From assembly GCF_014692675.1 (NCBI RefSeq), contig NZ_JABFCZ010000033.1, positions 1-51,179 on the forward strand: a DNA stretch of 51,179 nt, given 5' to 3'. The translations under genes were made by a program, and so were the position numbers. Positions 35,241-44,382 of the stretch are shown piece after piece; within the stretch, counting starts at the first letter, position 1; the number at the start of each line of letters is the position of its first letter. The notes below the pieces were generated by a model. The model was not told where the DNA came from. It made no database searches and was given only the letters and a program-made list of their open reading frames with translations. The DNA comes from Roseibium aggregatum. Lineage in GTDB: Bacteria > Pseudomonadota > Alphaproteobacteria > Rhizobiales > Stappiaceae.

Positions 35241-35433
35241 CATTTCGATCAGGAAAACTTAGCAAGCAATTTGCCCGGGCCCGCTGTATCTCCGGCGGCC
35301 GAGAACCGCGCCTCCGTCTTTTCAATCGGCAACCGATCAACGGACGCGACACCTCTCTCATCATACCCAACTGCCGTTCATCGCGGCACGCCCCGCTTCG
35401 GCGGGAATGGCCGCGTTCTGGAGACTTCAGGAA

Positions 35434-35934
35434 ATGCTCAAACCAACCCTTTTTGCCCTCACAAGCATTGCTGCCCTGGCCACAGCGGATATGGCTGTCG
35501 CAAAAGAAAACGAAGCGGAAATCAGCCGCGGTGCCTATCTTGCCACCGTCATGGATTGCGGCGGTTGCCATGTGCCGCGCGGCGCTGACGGCGCTCCGAT
35601 CGAAGGCGCCGGCCTGTCGGGCGGATCCATCGGGTTCGAGATCCCGGGCCTGGGCATTTTCTGGCCGGCCAATCTGACGCCGGACGACACCGGTCTGAAG
35701 GGCTGGACCAAAAAACAGATCGTCGACGCCGTCCGGACCGGCGTCCGCCCGGATGGCCGCATGCTGTCGCCGGCCATGCCCTGGCCGGCCTATGCCGCCC
35801 TTACGGACGAAGATGCCGAAACGCTGGCCACCTTCCTGCAGGCGATGCCCGCAGCACGAACCACGGCCTTCCCCCCGGCGAAAGATGGCGAAGATGCACA
35901 AGGCCCGTTCTTTCGCGTGACCCTGCCTCAATAG
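35434..35934 (+). CDS. class I cytochrome c, exported
   Basis: Protein of 166 aa. A signal peptide (to about residue 23, ADMAVA) is followed by one haem site C42-x-x-C45-H46 (DCGGCH) and a probable Met ligand M115 in AMPWPAY, the pattern of small cytochromes attached to periplasmic dehydrogenases. The ATG at 35434 follows GGAG at a long spacing. No dehydrogenase gene is adjacent, so the electron donor is not evident. It stands between the GAF protein and a secreted hypothetical protein on the same strand. Confidence 0.9.
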   Translation: MLKPTLFALTSIAALATADMAVAKENEAEISRGAYLATVMDCGGCHVPRGADGAPIEGAGLSGGSIGFEIPGLGIFWPANLTPDDTGLKGWTKKQIVDAVRTGVRPDGRMLSPAMPWPAYAALTDEDAETLATFLQAMPAARTTAFPPAKDGEDAQGPFFRVTLPQ

Positions 35935-36046
35935 GCGAATGAAGCAGACCTGCCGGCCGAAAATATTTCGCCGGCAGGCCGGACATTCTTCCGACCTTCA
36001 GACAACCCGTTCTGGCAACACGTTCAGACAATCAAGGCTATTTTCG

Positions 36047-36763
36047 ATGCTTAGACCTTTCGCGCTGTGCGCGCTCTTCATGACCTTTGCCGCCGGTTCT
36101 CATGCCGAGACACCGCAAACGCTCTGGAACTCAATCCCTCCGCTGCCCAATTCCGCCGAAACGGCGAAATGTGGGGAAAGCGACAGCATTTCCGTCAAGA
36201 TTGAAAACGCCGCGGCCCGGGCCCTCACGGATGCTCAACTGGCGCTCGCCAAGGTAACGCCGGCAGCCGTCACCGACGAACAGGGCAAGGCGATCGAACA
36301 ACTGATGGACTACTCGCTGCAGGAATGCGCTTTCAATGCCGAAACGGAAGTCTGGCAGATCGTGCAGTCCGCAAGGGAACAGGTGTCGGCTGCCATGACC
36401 GACCTGGAGGCACGCCGGATCGGCGCGCTGGATGCGTGCGGCAGCGAAATGAGCCCCGGATACCCGGCCTGCTATTCGCGTACGCGGATCGAGTATCAGG
36501 CGATGGCGCGCGATACGGCCAATCACTACCTCGATCTGATCGGCGGCGCCTATGCCGACTGGCGCGAGCGGATCAACGCCTGTCTCGGACGGCGGGAAGC
36601 GGCGCTCGCCCGCTTCGACAAGGCCGGCGTCATCGGCCCCTTTGCCGCGCAGGGTCTGAACGTTCGGACCCAGACCTGGATGCTGGTCGGCCTGCATGCG
36701 CAGACCTCTCGGGAACTGTGCAACATCGTCGATGAGGCGGCCCACGCGATGGACATCGATTGA
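36047..36763 (+). CDS. secreted protein of unknown function (238 aa)
   Basis: No family recognised. The signal peptide (LRPFALCALFMTFAAGSHA) is cleaved after about residue 19. The mature protein is mainly helical with at least six cysteines (AKCGES, QECAFN, DACGSE, PACYSR, NACLGR, ELCNIV), consistent with three disulfides in the periplasm. The ATG at 36047 follows CAAGG; a longer open frame upstream overlaps the gap after the cytochrome gene. It is 112 bases downstream of the cytochrome c gene and 167 bases upstream of pncA, and may be independent of both. Confidence 0.72.
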   Translation: MLRPFALCALFMTFAAGSHAETPQTLWNSIPPLPNSAETAKCGESDSISVKIENAAARALTDAQLALAKVTPAAVTDEQGKAIEQLMDYSLQECAFNAETEVWQIVQSAREQVSAAMTDLEARRIGALDACGSEMSPGYPACYSRTRIEYQAMARDTANHYLDLIGGAYADWRERINACLGRREAALARFDKAGVIGPFAAQGLNVRTQTWMLVGLHAQTSRELCNIVDEAAHAMDID

Positions 36764-36930
36764 AGCGCCTTTGAACCCGTCGCCGGAGTACGGATGTCCT
36801 GCGGCACATGAGGCTTGGGGAAATGGGTTTCCCGGAGGTCTTGGCTCCGGCCGGAACCTAAGGCCAGGACTCATCGTCAATCTTGCCCTCCCCGGCGGGC
36901 CGCGCTACCAATCTGGCCTGGGAGGTTTCC

Positions 36931-37524
36931 ATGTCGGAAAGCGCGCTTATTGTTGTTGATGTTCAAAACGATTTCTGCCCCGGCGGCGCATTGGCGGTCG
37001 CAGGCGGCGATGAAGTCGTGCCGGGCATCAACGCCCTTATGGAAGATTTCGACACCGTGGTCCTGACCCAGGACTGGCATCCGGCGGGGCATGGTTCCTT
37101 CGCGAGCACCCATGGGGCAGACCCCTTCACGTTCATCGAAATGCCTTACGGACCCCAGGTGCTCTGGCCCGATCACTGCGTTCAGGGCAGTGTCGGCGCC
37201 GCCTTTCACGAAGGCCTGCGCACCGAAGGCGACCTGATCATTCGCAAGGGCTGCAATCCCGCCATCGACAGTTATTCGGCGTTTTTCGAAAACGACCGGA
37301 CCACGCCCACCGGACTGGACGGTTACCTGCGCACCCGCGGGGTCGGCAACCTGACCATCGCCGGCCTTGCAACCGATTTCTGCGTGAACTACTCCGCCGT
37401 CGATGCTGCGAAGCTCGGCTTCAACGTAACCGTGCGCACCGATTTGTGCCGTGCCATCGACATGGACGGTTCGCTCGCAGCTGCACTTGCCGGCATGAAG
37501 GCCGCAGGCGTCACCCTCGTCTGA
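36931..37524 (+). CDS. pncA: nicotinamidase
   Basis: Cysteine hydrolase (197 aa) converting nicotinamide to nicotinate. The catalytic triad D10, K106 and C151 is visible (VVDVQNDF, IIRKGCNP, GLATDFCV), as are zinc ligands D48, H50 and H82 (TQDWHP, PDHC). The ATG is preceded by GGGAGG. It is 57 bases before pncB, so the two consecutive steps of NAD salvage are together. The enzyme acts in the cytoplasm. Confidence 0.96.
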   Translation: MSESALIVVDVQNDFCPGGALAVAGGDEVVPGINALMEDFDTVVLTQDWHPAGHGSFASTHGADPFTFIEMPYGPQVLWPDHCVQGSVGAAFHEGLRTEGDLIIRKGCNPAIDSYSAFFENDRTTPTGLDGYLRTRGVGNLTIAGLATDFCVNYSAVDAAKLGFNVTVRTDLCRAIDMDGSLAAALAGMKAAGVTLV

Positions 37525-37581
37525 CGGGTCGCGGATCCGCCGTCACCTGACTTAAGCCGTTACTGGAAAGAGACCAAACAC

Positions 37582-38874
37582 ATGGTCGATATCGCAACCC
37601 GTGTCTATAACCACAAATGGAAGATCGATCCGATCGTCCGTTCCCTCATCGACACGGATTTCTACAAGCTGCTGATGTGCCAGTCTGTGTTCCGCAACAA
37701 GCCGGACACGACCGTCACCTTCTCGCTGATCAACCGCGCAAAGGACATCCGCCTGGCGGAGATGATCGATGAGGGGGAGCTGCGCGAACAGCTCGACCAT
37801 GTCCGCTCCCTGTCTCTCAAACGCGGCGAAAGCACGTGGATGCGCGGCAACATGTTCTACGGCAAGCGCCAGATGTTCCGCTCCGACTTCATGGAATGGT
37901 TCGAGAACCTGCATCTGCCGCCCTATACGCTCGAAAAACACGACGGCCAGTACGAGCTTACTTTCGAGGGCAAATGGCACGAGGTCATGCTGTGGGAAAT
38001 CCCGGCGTTGGCGATCCTCATGGAACTGCGCTCGCGCGCCGTGCTCAATTCCATGAAGAAGTTCGAGCTGCAGATCCTCTATGCCCGGGCCATGACCAAG
38101 CTCTGGGAAAAGATCGAGCGCCTGCAGCCGTTGGAGGGGCTCCGGATCGCCGACTTCGGCACCCGCCGCCGCCACTCCTATCTCTGGCAGGACTGGTGCG
38201 TCCAGGCGATGACGGAAGGCCTGGGCGCCAAGTTCACCGGCACCTCCAACTGTCACATCGCCATGCAGCGCGATCTGGAGGCCGTCGGCACCAACGCCCA
38301 TGAACTGTCGATGATCTATTCCGCCCTGGCGGAGACGGATGAGGAGCTGGCCGAGGCGCCGTATGACGTCCTGCGCGACTGGCACGAGGAACACGACGGC
38401 AACCTGCGCATCATCCTGCCCGATACCTACGGCTCCAAGGGTTTTCTCGACCGCGCGCCCGACTGGCTCGCAAGCTGGACCGGCATCCGCATCGATTCAG
38501 GCGATCCGGCCGTTGGCGCGGAAACCGCCATCGACTGGTGGAAATCCAGAGGCGAAGACCCGACGAAAAAGCTCGTCATCTTCTCCGATGGACTGGACAC
38601 GGACAAGATCATCGAACTGCACCAGCAGTTCGCCGGCCGCGTGCGCACCTCCTTCGGCTGGGGCACGCTTCTGACCAACGACTTCCGCGGCCTCACCGCC
38701 GGCGATGCCCTTGCCCCCTTCTCCCTGGTCTGCAAGGCGATCTCCGCCAACGGCCACCCCACCGTGAAACTCAGCGACAACCCGAACAAGGCCATGGGGC
38801 CGGCCGACGAGATCGCCCGCTACAAACGGGTGTTCGGGGTCGGCGAGCAGGAAGCGTTGGAGGTTGTGGTCTAG
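37582..38874 (+). CDS. pncB: nicotinate phosphoribosyltransferase
   Basis: Enzyme of 430 aa that makes nicotinate mononucleotide from nicotinate and PRPP. The N-terminal DTDFYKLLMCQ (S-x-D-x-Y-K-x-x-M pattern) and FGTRRRHS are family hallmarks. The phosphorylated histidine is probably H240 in GTNAHEL, and FSDGLDTDKI is the C-terminal PRPP-site segment. It follows pncA directly, completing nicotinamide salvage. A weak hairpin (CCGGCGTT and AATGCCGG around 38894-38913) lies at the junction with the convergent LysR gene. Confidence 0.95.
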   Translation: MVDIATRVYNHKWKIDPIVRSLIDTDFYKLLMCQSVFRNKPDTTVTFSLINRAKDIRLAEMIDEGELREQLDHVRSLSLKRGESTWMRGNMFYGKRQMFRSDFMEWFENLHLPPYTLEKHDGQYELTFEGKWHEVMLWEIPALAILMELRSRAVLNSMKKFELQILYARAMTKLWEKIERLQPLEGLRIADFGTRRRHSYLWQDWCVQAMTEGLGAKFTGTSNCHIAMQRDLEAVGTNAHELSMIYSALAETDEELAEAPYDVLRDWHEEHDGNLRIILPDTYGSKGFLDRAPDWLASWTGIRIDSGDPAVGAETAIDWWKSRGEDPTKKLVIFSDGLDTDKIIELHQQFAGRVRTSFGWGTLLTNDFRGLTAGDALAPFSLVCKAISANGHPTVKLSDNPNKAMGPADEIARYKRVFGVGEQEALEVVV

Positions 38875-38900
38875 GGCAAGGATCAAAGACACTCCGGCGT

Positions 38901-39791
38901 TCAAAAATGCCGGTCTGCCTTTGTCTCGACAGCGACATCCAGGAAGCTGCAGATCAGTTTCAGTTCCCGTTTATCCGCCGGGATGGCGATGCAATCGCTG
39001 TATTCTTCCGGCATTTCGTCGATGGGAATGGCAGCCAGTTCCTCGGAAGGATAGAGGCTGTTTTTCAGCAGCAGACCGATGCCGAGACCATGCAGGATCG
39101 CCTCCTTGACCATCGGAAATGTGGTGGTGCGGATGATACGCGGGAACTCCAGTCCGTGTTCGCGGATCTTGCGCTTGGCGACCTTCTCGGTCAGGGAGCC
39201 GTCTTCCGGAAGAATAAGGGTTTCCTGCTGCAAGTCGCTCAAGGATATCCTTTTGCGCGCGCCCAATGGATGGTCCTTTCGCACATGAGCCATATAGACC
39301 GTCCGGCGCAGTTCGTGGGTAAAGAGCGCATCACTTCTCTCCGGCTCCGTAATGATGGCGACATCGACCTGCCGCTCTGACAGGAGCGTCATGGCGCTGG
39401 TCCAGTCAAAAAGCGTGAAATCGATCTGAACCTTCGGGAACAGTTCTCCGTAGCGCGCGATGATCGGCATGGCGGGACGCGGCGCATTCGCGATCAAGCG
39501 AATGTGGCCGTCGGTCAAAGAGCTGTAGTCATTGACCTTTTCCGTGACCAGTTGATCGAGTGTCGCGAGCCGGTCGGTGATCCGGAAGAGTTCGGCTCCT
39601 GCCCGCGTCAACTCCACCCCGTCACGGCGGCGGACGAACAGCTGGGTTCCCATTTTCCGTTCCAGCTTGGCCACATGCTGCGTGACCGAGGATTGCGTCA
39701 CGTCCAGCCGCGACGCGGCGCGCGAGAAGCTTTTCTCGCGGGCGACATAGGTGAAGGCGGTGATCTGATAGGGGCTCGGGCGGTCGTTCAT
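38901..39791 (-). CDS. LysR-family transcriptional regulator
   Basis: Regulator of 296 aa from the ATG at 39791 (MNDRPSPYQI). The LysR helix-turn-helix lies at about 5-62 (FTYVAREKSFSRAASRLDVTQSSVTQHVAKLE), followed by an effector domain. It is divergent from the Ugp-like importer operon across 120 bases containing a perfect TTAGC-AAC-GCTAA element, so it most likely regulates that operon. A longer frame upstream overlaps the shared promoter and is not used. Confidence 0.93.
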   Translation of the reverse strand: MNDRPSPYQITAFTYVAREKSFSRAASRLDVTQSSVTQHVAKLERKMGTQLFVRRRDGVELTRAGAELFRITDRLATLDQLVTEKVNDYSSLTDGHIRLIANAPRPAMPIIARYGELFPKVQIDFTLFDWTSAMTLLSERQVDVAIITEPERSDALFTHELRRTVYMAHVRKDHPLGARKRISLSDLQQETLILPEDGSLTEKVAKRKIREHGLEFPRIIRTTTFPMVKEAILHGLGIGLLLKNSLYPSEELAAIPIDEMPEEYSDCIAIPADKRELKLICSFLDVAVETKADRHF

Positions 39792-39831
39792 GACAGTTCC
39801 ATGTTGGATTCCGCCGCAGACTCTAGCCGTC

Positions 39832-39846
39832 ATTAGCAACGCTAAT
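39832..39846. promoter_or_regulatory. LysR-type T-N11-A palindrome
   Basis: ATTAGC (39832-39837), AAC, GCTAAT (39841-39846): a perfect palindrome containing T-N11-A, the classic LysR binding form. It lies midway between the divergent lysR and ABC ATPase starts. Confidence 0.6.
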
Positions 39847-39911
39847 ATTACGTCACAGACATTTCAATCAGCCTGCCTAGGGTGCCTCCAGCGACCAGAA
39901 AAGGCGGTGCC

Positions 39912-41069
39912 ATGTCTGCAATTCATTTGGATTCGATCCGGAAGTCGTTCGGCGAGACGCCGGTTCTGAAAAACATCGACCTGTCGATCAGGGCCGGTGA
40001 ATTTCTGACGCTTGTCGGACCTTCCGGCTGCGGAAAATCGACATTGCTCCGGATTCTGGCCGGCCTCGAGGCGCCCAGCGCCGGATCGGTGTCGATCGGC
40101 GACAGGGTGGTCAACGGCGTACGCCCGGCCAACCGGAACCTGGCCATGGTGTTCCAGTCCTACGCGCTTTACCCGCACCTGAGCATCGAGGACAACATGA
40201 TGACGCCGCTGCGGCTGCGGGATCTGTCCACCGCCGGGCGCCTGCCGTGGATCGGCCCGCTGCTTGCCCGGGAGAAATACCGGGAGATGCGCCGGCAGGT
40301 GGAGGAGACCGCCCGGGTCCTGCGCATAGAACCCCTGCTTCAGCGCAAACCCGGCCAGCTTTCCGGCGGTCAGCGGCAGCGTGCCGCGCTCGGCCGGGCG
40401 ATGGTGCGCAAGCCCGTCGCCTTTCTCATGGACGAGCCGCTGTCCAACCTGGATGCGGCACTGCGCATCCACATGCGCTCCGAACTCGCCGAGCTTCACC
40501 GGTCGCTGAAAACCACCTTCGTCTATGTCACCCACGATCAGGCGGAAGCCCTGACCATGTCCGACCGGATGGCGGTGATGATGGACGGGGATATCCTCCA
40601 GCTCGGCGCGCCGGACGAGATCTACAACAATCCGCAGGACATACGGGTGGCGGAATTCGTCGGTGCACCGAAGATCAATCTCCTGCCGGGTGTCATCGAC
40701 AGTGCCGGACAGGCGCGCTGCGGCGACGTCGTCCTGTCCCGGGTCGGCGTGGGCGCTGCCTCCGAGAAGGTGACCATCGGTCTGCGCCCCGAACATCTGG
40801 AGCTTGCCGGCGGCGATGAGAAAGGCAGCCTGACGGGACGGCTTGTGCACCGGGAAAATCTCGGCGCCGATCTTTATCTCCACCTGTCAGTGCAGGACGG
40901 CGCACACCGGATGGTGGTCCGCACCGCGCCCCATGAAATCGGCCGTGTTTCCATTGGCGACGATGTCCGCTTCGTTCGCAAGCGCGGCGAGGCGATGGTG
41001 TTCGGAGCGGACGGCAAAAGGATCCGCCTGTCCGAAACGCCGGCGGCCGCCGTGCCGGAGGTGGCATGA
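39912..41069 (+). CDS. ABC transporter ATPase, UgpC/MalK-like
   Basis: CUT1-type ATPase (385 aa). Walker A is at 36-44 (GPSGCGKST), with the LSGGQRQR signature and MDEPLSNLDAALR downstream and a TOBE domain containing TIGLRPEHL. Compared with SmoK in this window it has about 15-20 extra residues before the signature (STAGRLPWIGPLLAREKY). The ATG at 39912 (MSAIHLDS) is preceded by GGCGGTG. Its stop overlaps the next permease by four bases. It energises the importer for an organophosphate-like solute inferred from the operon. Confidence 0.93.
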   Translation: MSAIHLDSIRKSFGETPVLKNIDLSIRAGEFLTLVGPSGCGKSTLLRILAGLEAPSAGSVSIGDRVVNGVRPANRNLAMVFQSYALYPHLSIEDNMMTPLRLRDLSTAGRLPWIGPLLAREKYREMRRQVEETARVLRIEPLLQRKPGQLSGGQRQRAALGRAMVRKPVAFLMDEPLSNLDAALRIHMRSELAELHRSLKTTFVYVTHDQAEALTMSDRMAVMMDGDILQLGAPDEIYNNPQDIRVAEFVGAPKINLLPGVIDSAGQARCGDVVLSRVGVGAASEKVTIGLRPEHLELAGGDEKGSLTGRLVHRENLGADLYLHLSVQDGAHRMVVRTAPHEIGRVSIGDDVRFVRKRGEAMVFGADGKRIRLSETPAAAVPEVA

Positions 41070-41989
41070 TGGCCCGAACCCAGGCCCACTGGTGGTTCGT
41101 CGGCCCGGCCCTGTTTCTGATGGTCGTCATCCTGCTCATGCCGATCGGCATCGCGGGGCTGCTCAGCTTCACCGAATACAGTCTCGGCAATCCCGATGCC
41201 CACTGGGTCGGGCTGGACAACTACAGCAAGATCCTGACCCGCTCGACCTATGAGAAAATGTTCGGCGCCACCTTCCGCTATGTGTTCGTCGTCGTGCCCC
41301 TGTCGGTCGGCCTCGGGCTCGGCGCCGCACTGCTGATCCATTCCACCAGGCGGTTTTCCGACCTTTACAAGACGATCTACTTTCTGCCCGTGATGGCGGC
41401 CCTGATCGCCATGGCGATCGTCTGGGAGTTCGCGCTGCATCCGACCATCGGCATCGTCAACCGCACGCTGGAACAGGGCTGCGGAACGTTTCTGGAGACC
41501 TGGGGCTGGTACGCCGAAGGCTGTGCGAACGGCTTTCCCACATGGCTGACCGACCGTCATTACGCCATCTGGACGGTAGCCTTCATCGGCGTCTGGCAGG
41601 GCTTCGGCTTCAACATGGTCCTCTACCTCGCCGGACTCACCTCGGTGCCGAGAGAGCTCTATCACGCCGCCGAGATGGACGGCGCCAGATCCGCCTGGGA
41701 CCGCTTCCGGCTGGTGACATGGCCGATGCTCGGACCGACGACTGTGTTCGTGGTGACCATCTCCTTCATCCGCTCGTTCCAGGTGTTCGACACGGTGGAG
41801 GCCTTCTATCCCCAGGGAGGCGGGCCGTCGAAATCCGTCTACGTGATGATGTTCGCCATTTACGAAAAGGCCATCCAGCAGAACCTGATGGGCATCGGCG
41901 CGGCGATCACCGTCGTCTTTCTCGCCTTCGTGATGCTGCTGACCGTCATCCAGAGATGGCTGGTCGAAAGAAGGGTGCACTACGCATGA
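41066..41989 (+). CDS. ABC transporter permease, UgpA-like
   Basis: Inner-membrane permease (307 aa) with six predicted spans and the EAA loop HAAEMDGARSAWDRFRLVTWPML. A periplasmic loop (about 120-160) contains two cysteines (EQGCGTF and AEGCANG). ATGA overlaps couple it to the ATPase gene before and the second permease after. It forms the importer channel with the product of 41986-42930. Confidence 0.92.
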   Translation: MMARTQAHWWFVGPALFLMVVILLMPIGIAGLLSFTEYSLGNPDAHWVGLDNYSKILTRSTYEKMFGATFRYVFVVVPLSVGLGLGAALLIHSTRRFSDLYKTIYFLPVMAALIAMAIVWEFALHPTIGIVNRTLEQGCGTFLETWGWYAEGCANGFPTWLTDRHYAIWTVAFIGVWQGFGFNMVLYLAGLTSVPRELYHAAEMDGARSAWDRFRLVTWPMLGPTTVFVVTISFIRSFQVFDTVEAFYPQGGGPSKSVYVMMFAIYEKAIQQNLMGIGAAITVVFLAFVMLLTVIQRWLVERRVHYA

Positions 41990-42930
41990 CCGACATGACC
42001 CTGTCCTCCTCCGCACCTTCGTCCACCGCGCGCGCGGACGGCTACCGGTTCTCCGTTGGCGAGACCCTCAAGCATGCGGTGCTGATCCTGGGCGCGCTCG
42101 TCGTGCTGCTGCCGTTCTACGTGATGGTCAGCTACAGCCTGAAGAGCCCCGCGGAGATCATGCAGAACACCGGCGGCTTCTTCGGCGCCCAGGAAGCCTT
42201 TCGCGACGAGTATTGCGTGAAGCTCGGCAAGGACGTGGCCGACTGCATGGTCACGCCCGTGATCTACAACTACACCACCGCGTTCCAGAAGGCCCCGCTG
42301 CTGCGCTACCTGCTCAACGGCGTGATCGTCACCGCATCGATCTTCTTCATCCAGGTGCTGGTCGCCCTGCCCTGCGCCTACGCCCTGGCCAAGCTGCGGT
42401 TCTGGGGACGGGAGGCGGTCTTCGGTCTCGTTCTCTTCTGCCTACTGATCCCGGTCCATGCGATCGCCCTGCCGCTCTACATCATGCTGGCCAAGCTCGG
42501 ACTGACGAACACCTACGCGGCCCTGGTCATTCCCTGGTCCATATCCGTCTTCGGCATCTTTCTCATGCGCCAGTTCTTCATGACGGTTCCCGACGACCTG
42601 ATCGATGCGGCCCGCATGGACGGAATGAGCGAGTTCTCGATCATCTGGAACGTGATGCTGCCGACGGCGGTCCCGGCGCTGCTGGCCTTCGCGATCTTTT
42701 CCGTGGTGGCGCACTGGAACGACTATTTCTGGCCGCGGATCGTCATCACCGGCGACCGTTCGCTGTTCACGCCGCCACTGGGCCTGCGCGAATTCAAGGG
42801 CGACGCGGACGGCGACAACTTCGGGCCGATGATGGCAACGGCAACCATCATCGTGGCGCCGCTGATCGTGGCCTTCCTGATCGCGCAGCGGCGCTTCATC
42901 GAAGGCATCACCCTGAGCGGCATGAAGTAG
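41986..42930 (+). CDS. ABC transporter permease, UgpE-like
   Basis: Inner-membrane permease (314 aa). The N-terminal 30 residues are polar and Ser/Thr-rich, followed by the first span. The first periplasmic loop is long (about 65-105) with two cysteines (DEYCVKLGKDVADCM), which is unusual for this family. The EAA loop is DAARMDGMSEFSIIWNVMLP. It is coupled to the preceding permease by a four-base overlap and is followed by a GC-rich stem-loop and then the binding-protein gene. Confidence 0.92.
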   Translation: MTDMTLSSSAPSSTARADGYRFSVGETLKHAVLILGALVVLLPFYVMVSYSLKSPAEIMQNTGGFFGAQEAFRDEYCVKLGKDVADCMVTPVIYNYTTAFQKAPLLRYLLNGVIVTASIFFIQVLVALPCAYALAKLRFWGREAVFGLVLFCLLIPVHAIALPLYIMLAKLGLTNTYAALVIPWSISVFGIFLMRQFFMTVPDDLIDAARMDGMSEFSIIWNVMLPTAVPALLAFAIFSVVAHWNDYFWPRIVITGDRSLFTPPLGLREFKGDADGDNFGPMMATATIIVAPLIVAFLIAQRRFIEGITLSGMK

Positions 42931-42939
42931 AGGCAAAAA

Positions 42940-42960
42940 GGGCCGCCGGAACGGCGGCCC
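42940..42960 (+). terminator. intercistronic GC-rich stem-loop
   Basis: GGGCCGCCG (42940-42948) pairs with CGGCGGCCC (42952-42960) around GAA. No T-run follows, so it may stabilise upstream mRNA or attenuate, rather than terminate fully, between the permease and binding-protein genes. Confidence 0.55.
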
Positions 42961-43047
42961 CATTACCGAAATCCCGAAAGGGGATCAACAGGGAACGGGC
43001 GCGTTTGGCGACCTGACCGCTCCCACGGCAACACGACGGAGACTTCC

Positions 43048-44310
43048 ATGAAAAAGTGCCTGACTGCAATAGCGTTTCTTCTGGCGGCCGGAACGGCCCA
43101 GGCGGAAGACACGGTCACGATCGAATTCGCATATCCCTACAGCCATCTGTTCGACGTGACTTACGAAAAGATCCTGCCGCTGTTCCACGAAAAGTACCCG
43201 AATATCGAAGTGAAGATGCGCGCGGCCTACGAATCCTACGAAGACGCGTCCAACACCATCCTGCGCGAGGCCGTTGCCGGCGAACTGCCGGACGTGACCA
43301 TGCAGGGCCTGAACCGTCAGGCGATCCTGGTCGACAAGGGTATCGCCAAGTCCCTGGAACCGTTCATCGTGCGCGAGGAAGACTTCGCCAGGGACGGCTA
43401 CCACGAAGCCATGCTGAAGCTCGGCACGTTTGACGGCCAGGTTTACGGTCTGCCGTTTTCCGTGTCCCTGCCGGTGGGCTACTACAACATGGACCTGATG
43501 GCCAAGGCCGGTATCACCTCGACGGACCAGATGCCCAGGACCTGGGACGAGGTGGTCGAGACCTGCGGCAAGCTTAAGGACGCCGGTGTGAAGAACCCGG
43601 TCTTCTGGGGCTGGAATATCACCGGCAACTGGTTCCTGCAGTCCCTCATGTGGACCCAGGACAAGCCGACCATGATCGGCAACGACATTCAGATCGACAC
43701 CCCGGAAGGCCTGACCGCCCTGAAGACCATGCACAAGATCTTCCGCGGCTGCGACATGAAGAACATCGAATGGAAGGCCGCTCTTGCCTCCTTCTCCGCC
43801 GGCGAGATCGCCATGATGTACTGGTCGACCTCCGCGCTCGGCGCCGTCGAACGCGCCAAGGGCGATTTCGTGATGAAGACCAACGAGTTCCCGGGGATCG
43901 ATGCGTCCGGACCGAAGGGCCTGCCAGCCGGCGGCAACGCGGCCATGCTGGTCTCCACCTCGAAGGATCCGAAAGTCCTCGACGCCGCCTGGAAGTGGCT
44001 GAAGTTCATCACCTCCGGACAGGGGGCCGCCGAGGTTGCACGCACCACCGGCTACATGCCGCCGAACAAGGCCGCCAACGAGGTGATCCTCGCCGACTTC
44101 TACAAGAACAACCCCAACAAGGAGACCGCCGTCCGCCAGTTGCCGCTTCTGCGCGACTGGCAGGCCTATCCGGGCGACAACGGCCTGGCGATCACGCAGG
44201 TCATCTATGACGGCATGGAAGGCATCGTGACCGGCGAATATGACGACATGAAAGAGTTGCAGGAACAGCTTGCCGAGGAAACCCAGGATCTGCTGCCCTC
44301 CGGCAACTGA
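43048..44310 (+). CDS. ABC transporter binding protein, UgpB-like
   Basis: Periplasmic binding protein (420 aa) of the SBP_bac_1 family. The signal peptide is MKKCLTAIAFLLAAGTAQA. The C-terminal block RTTGYMPPNKAANEVILADFYKNNPNKETAVRQL resembles UgpB, the glycerol-3-phosphate/glycerophosphodiester binding protein. It is placed last among the transporter genes, after a stem-loop, and followed by a strong terminator, so it can form an abundant separate transcript. The adjacent phosphodiesterase gene supports a phosphodiester ligand; glycerol phosphate or another sugar remains possible. Confidence 0.9.
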   Translation: MKKCLTAIAFLLAAGTAQAEDTVTIEFAYPYSHLFDVTYEKILPLFHEKYPNIEVKMRAAYESYEDASNTILREAVAGELPDVTMQGLNRQAILVDKGIAKSLEPFIVREEDFARDGYHEAMLKLGTFDGQVYGLPFSVSLPVGYYNMDLMAKAGITSTDQMPRTWDEVVETCGKLKDAGVKNPVFWGWNITGNWFLQSLMWTQDKPTMIGNDIQIDTPEGLTALKTMHKIFRGCDMKNIEWKAALASFSAGEIAMMYWSTSALGAVERAKGDFVMKTNEFPGIDASGPKGLPAGGNAAMLVSTSKDPKVLDAAWKWLKFITSGQGAAEVARTTGYMPPNKAANEVILADFYKNNPNKETAVRQLPLLRDWQAYPGDNGLAITQVIYDGMEGIVTGEYDDMKELQEQLAEETQDLLPSGN

Positions 44311-44321
44311 TTTGCGGATCC

Positions 44322-44355
44322 GCGCCGCCCGGACACCTCCGGGCGGCGCTTTTTT
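44322..44355 (+). terminator. Rho-independent terminator after the binding-protein gene
   Basis: GCGCCGCCCGG (44322-44332) pairs with CCGGGCGGCGC (44339-44349), followed by six T residues (44350-44355). It lies only 28 bases before the phosphodiesterase start, so that gene depends on read-through or on an unseen promoter. Confidence 0.9.
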
Positions 44356-44382
44356 CTCAACGACACAGATAAGGGGGAAAGC

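Noticed and set aside
37112..37125. ATGGGG and CCCC inside pncA as a fourth regulon site
   Set aside because: The spacer is four rather than six bases, the AT flank is missing and the position is inside a coding region.
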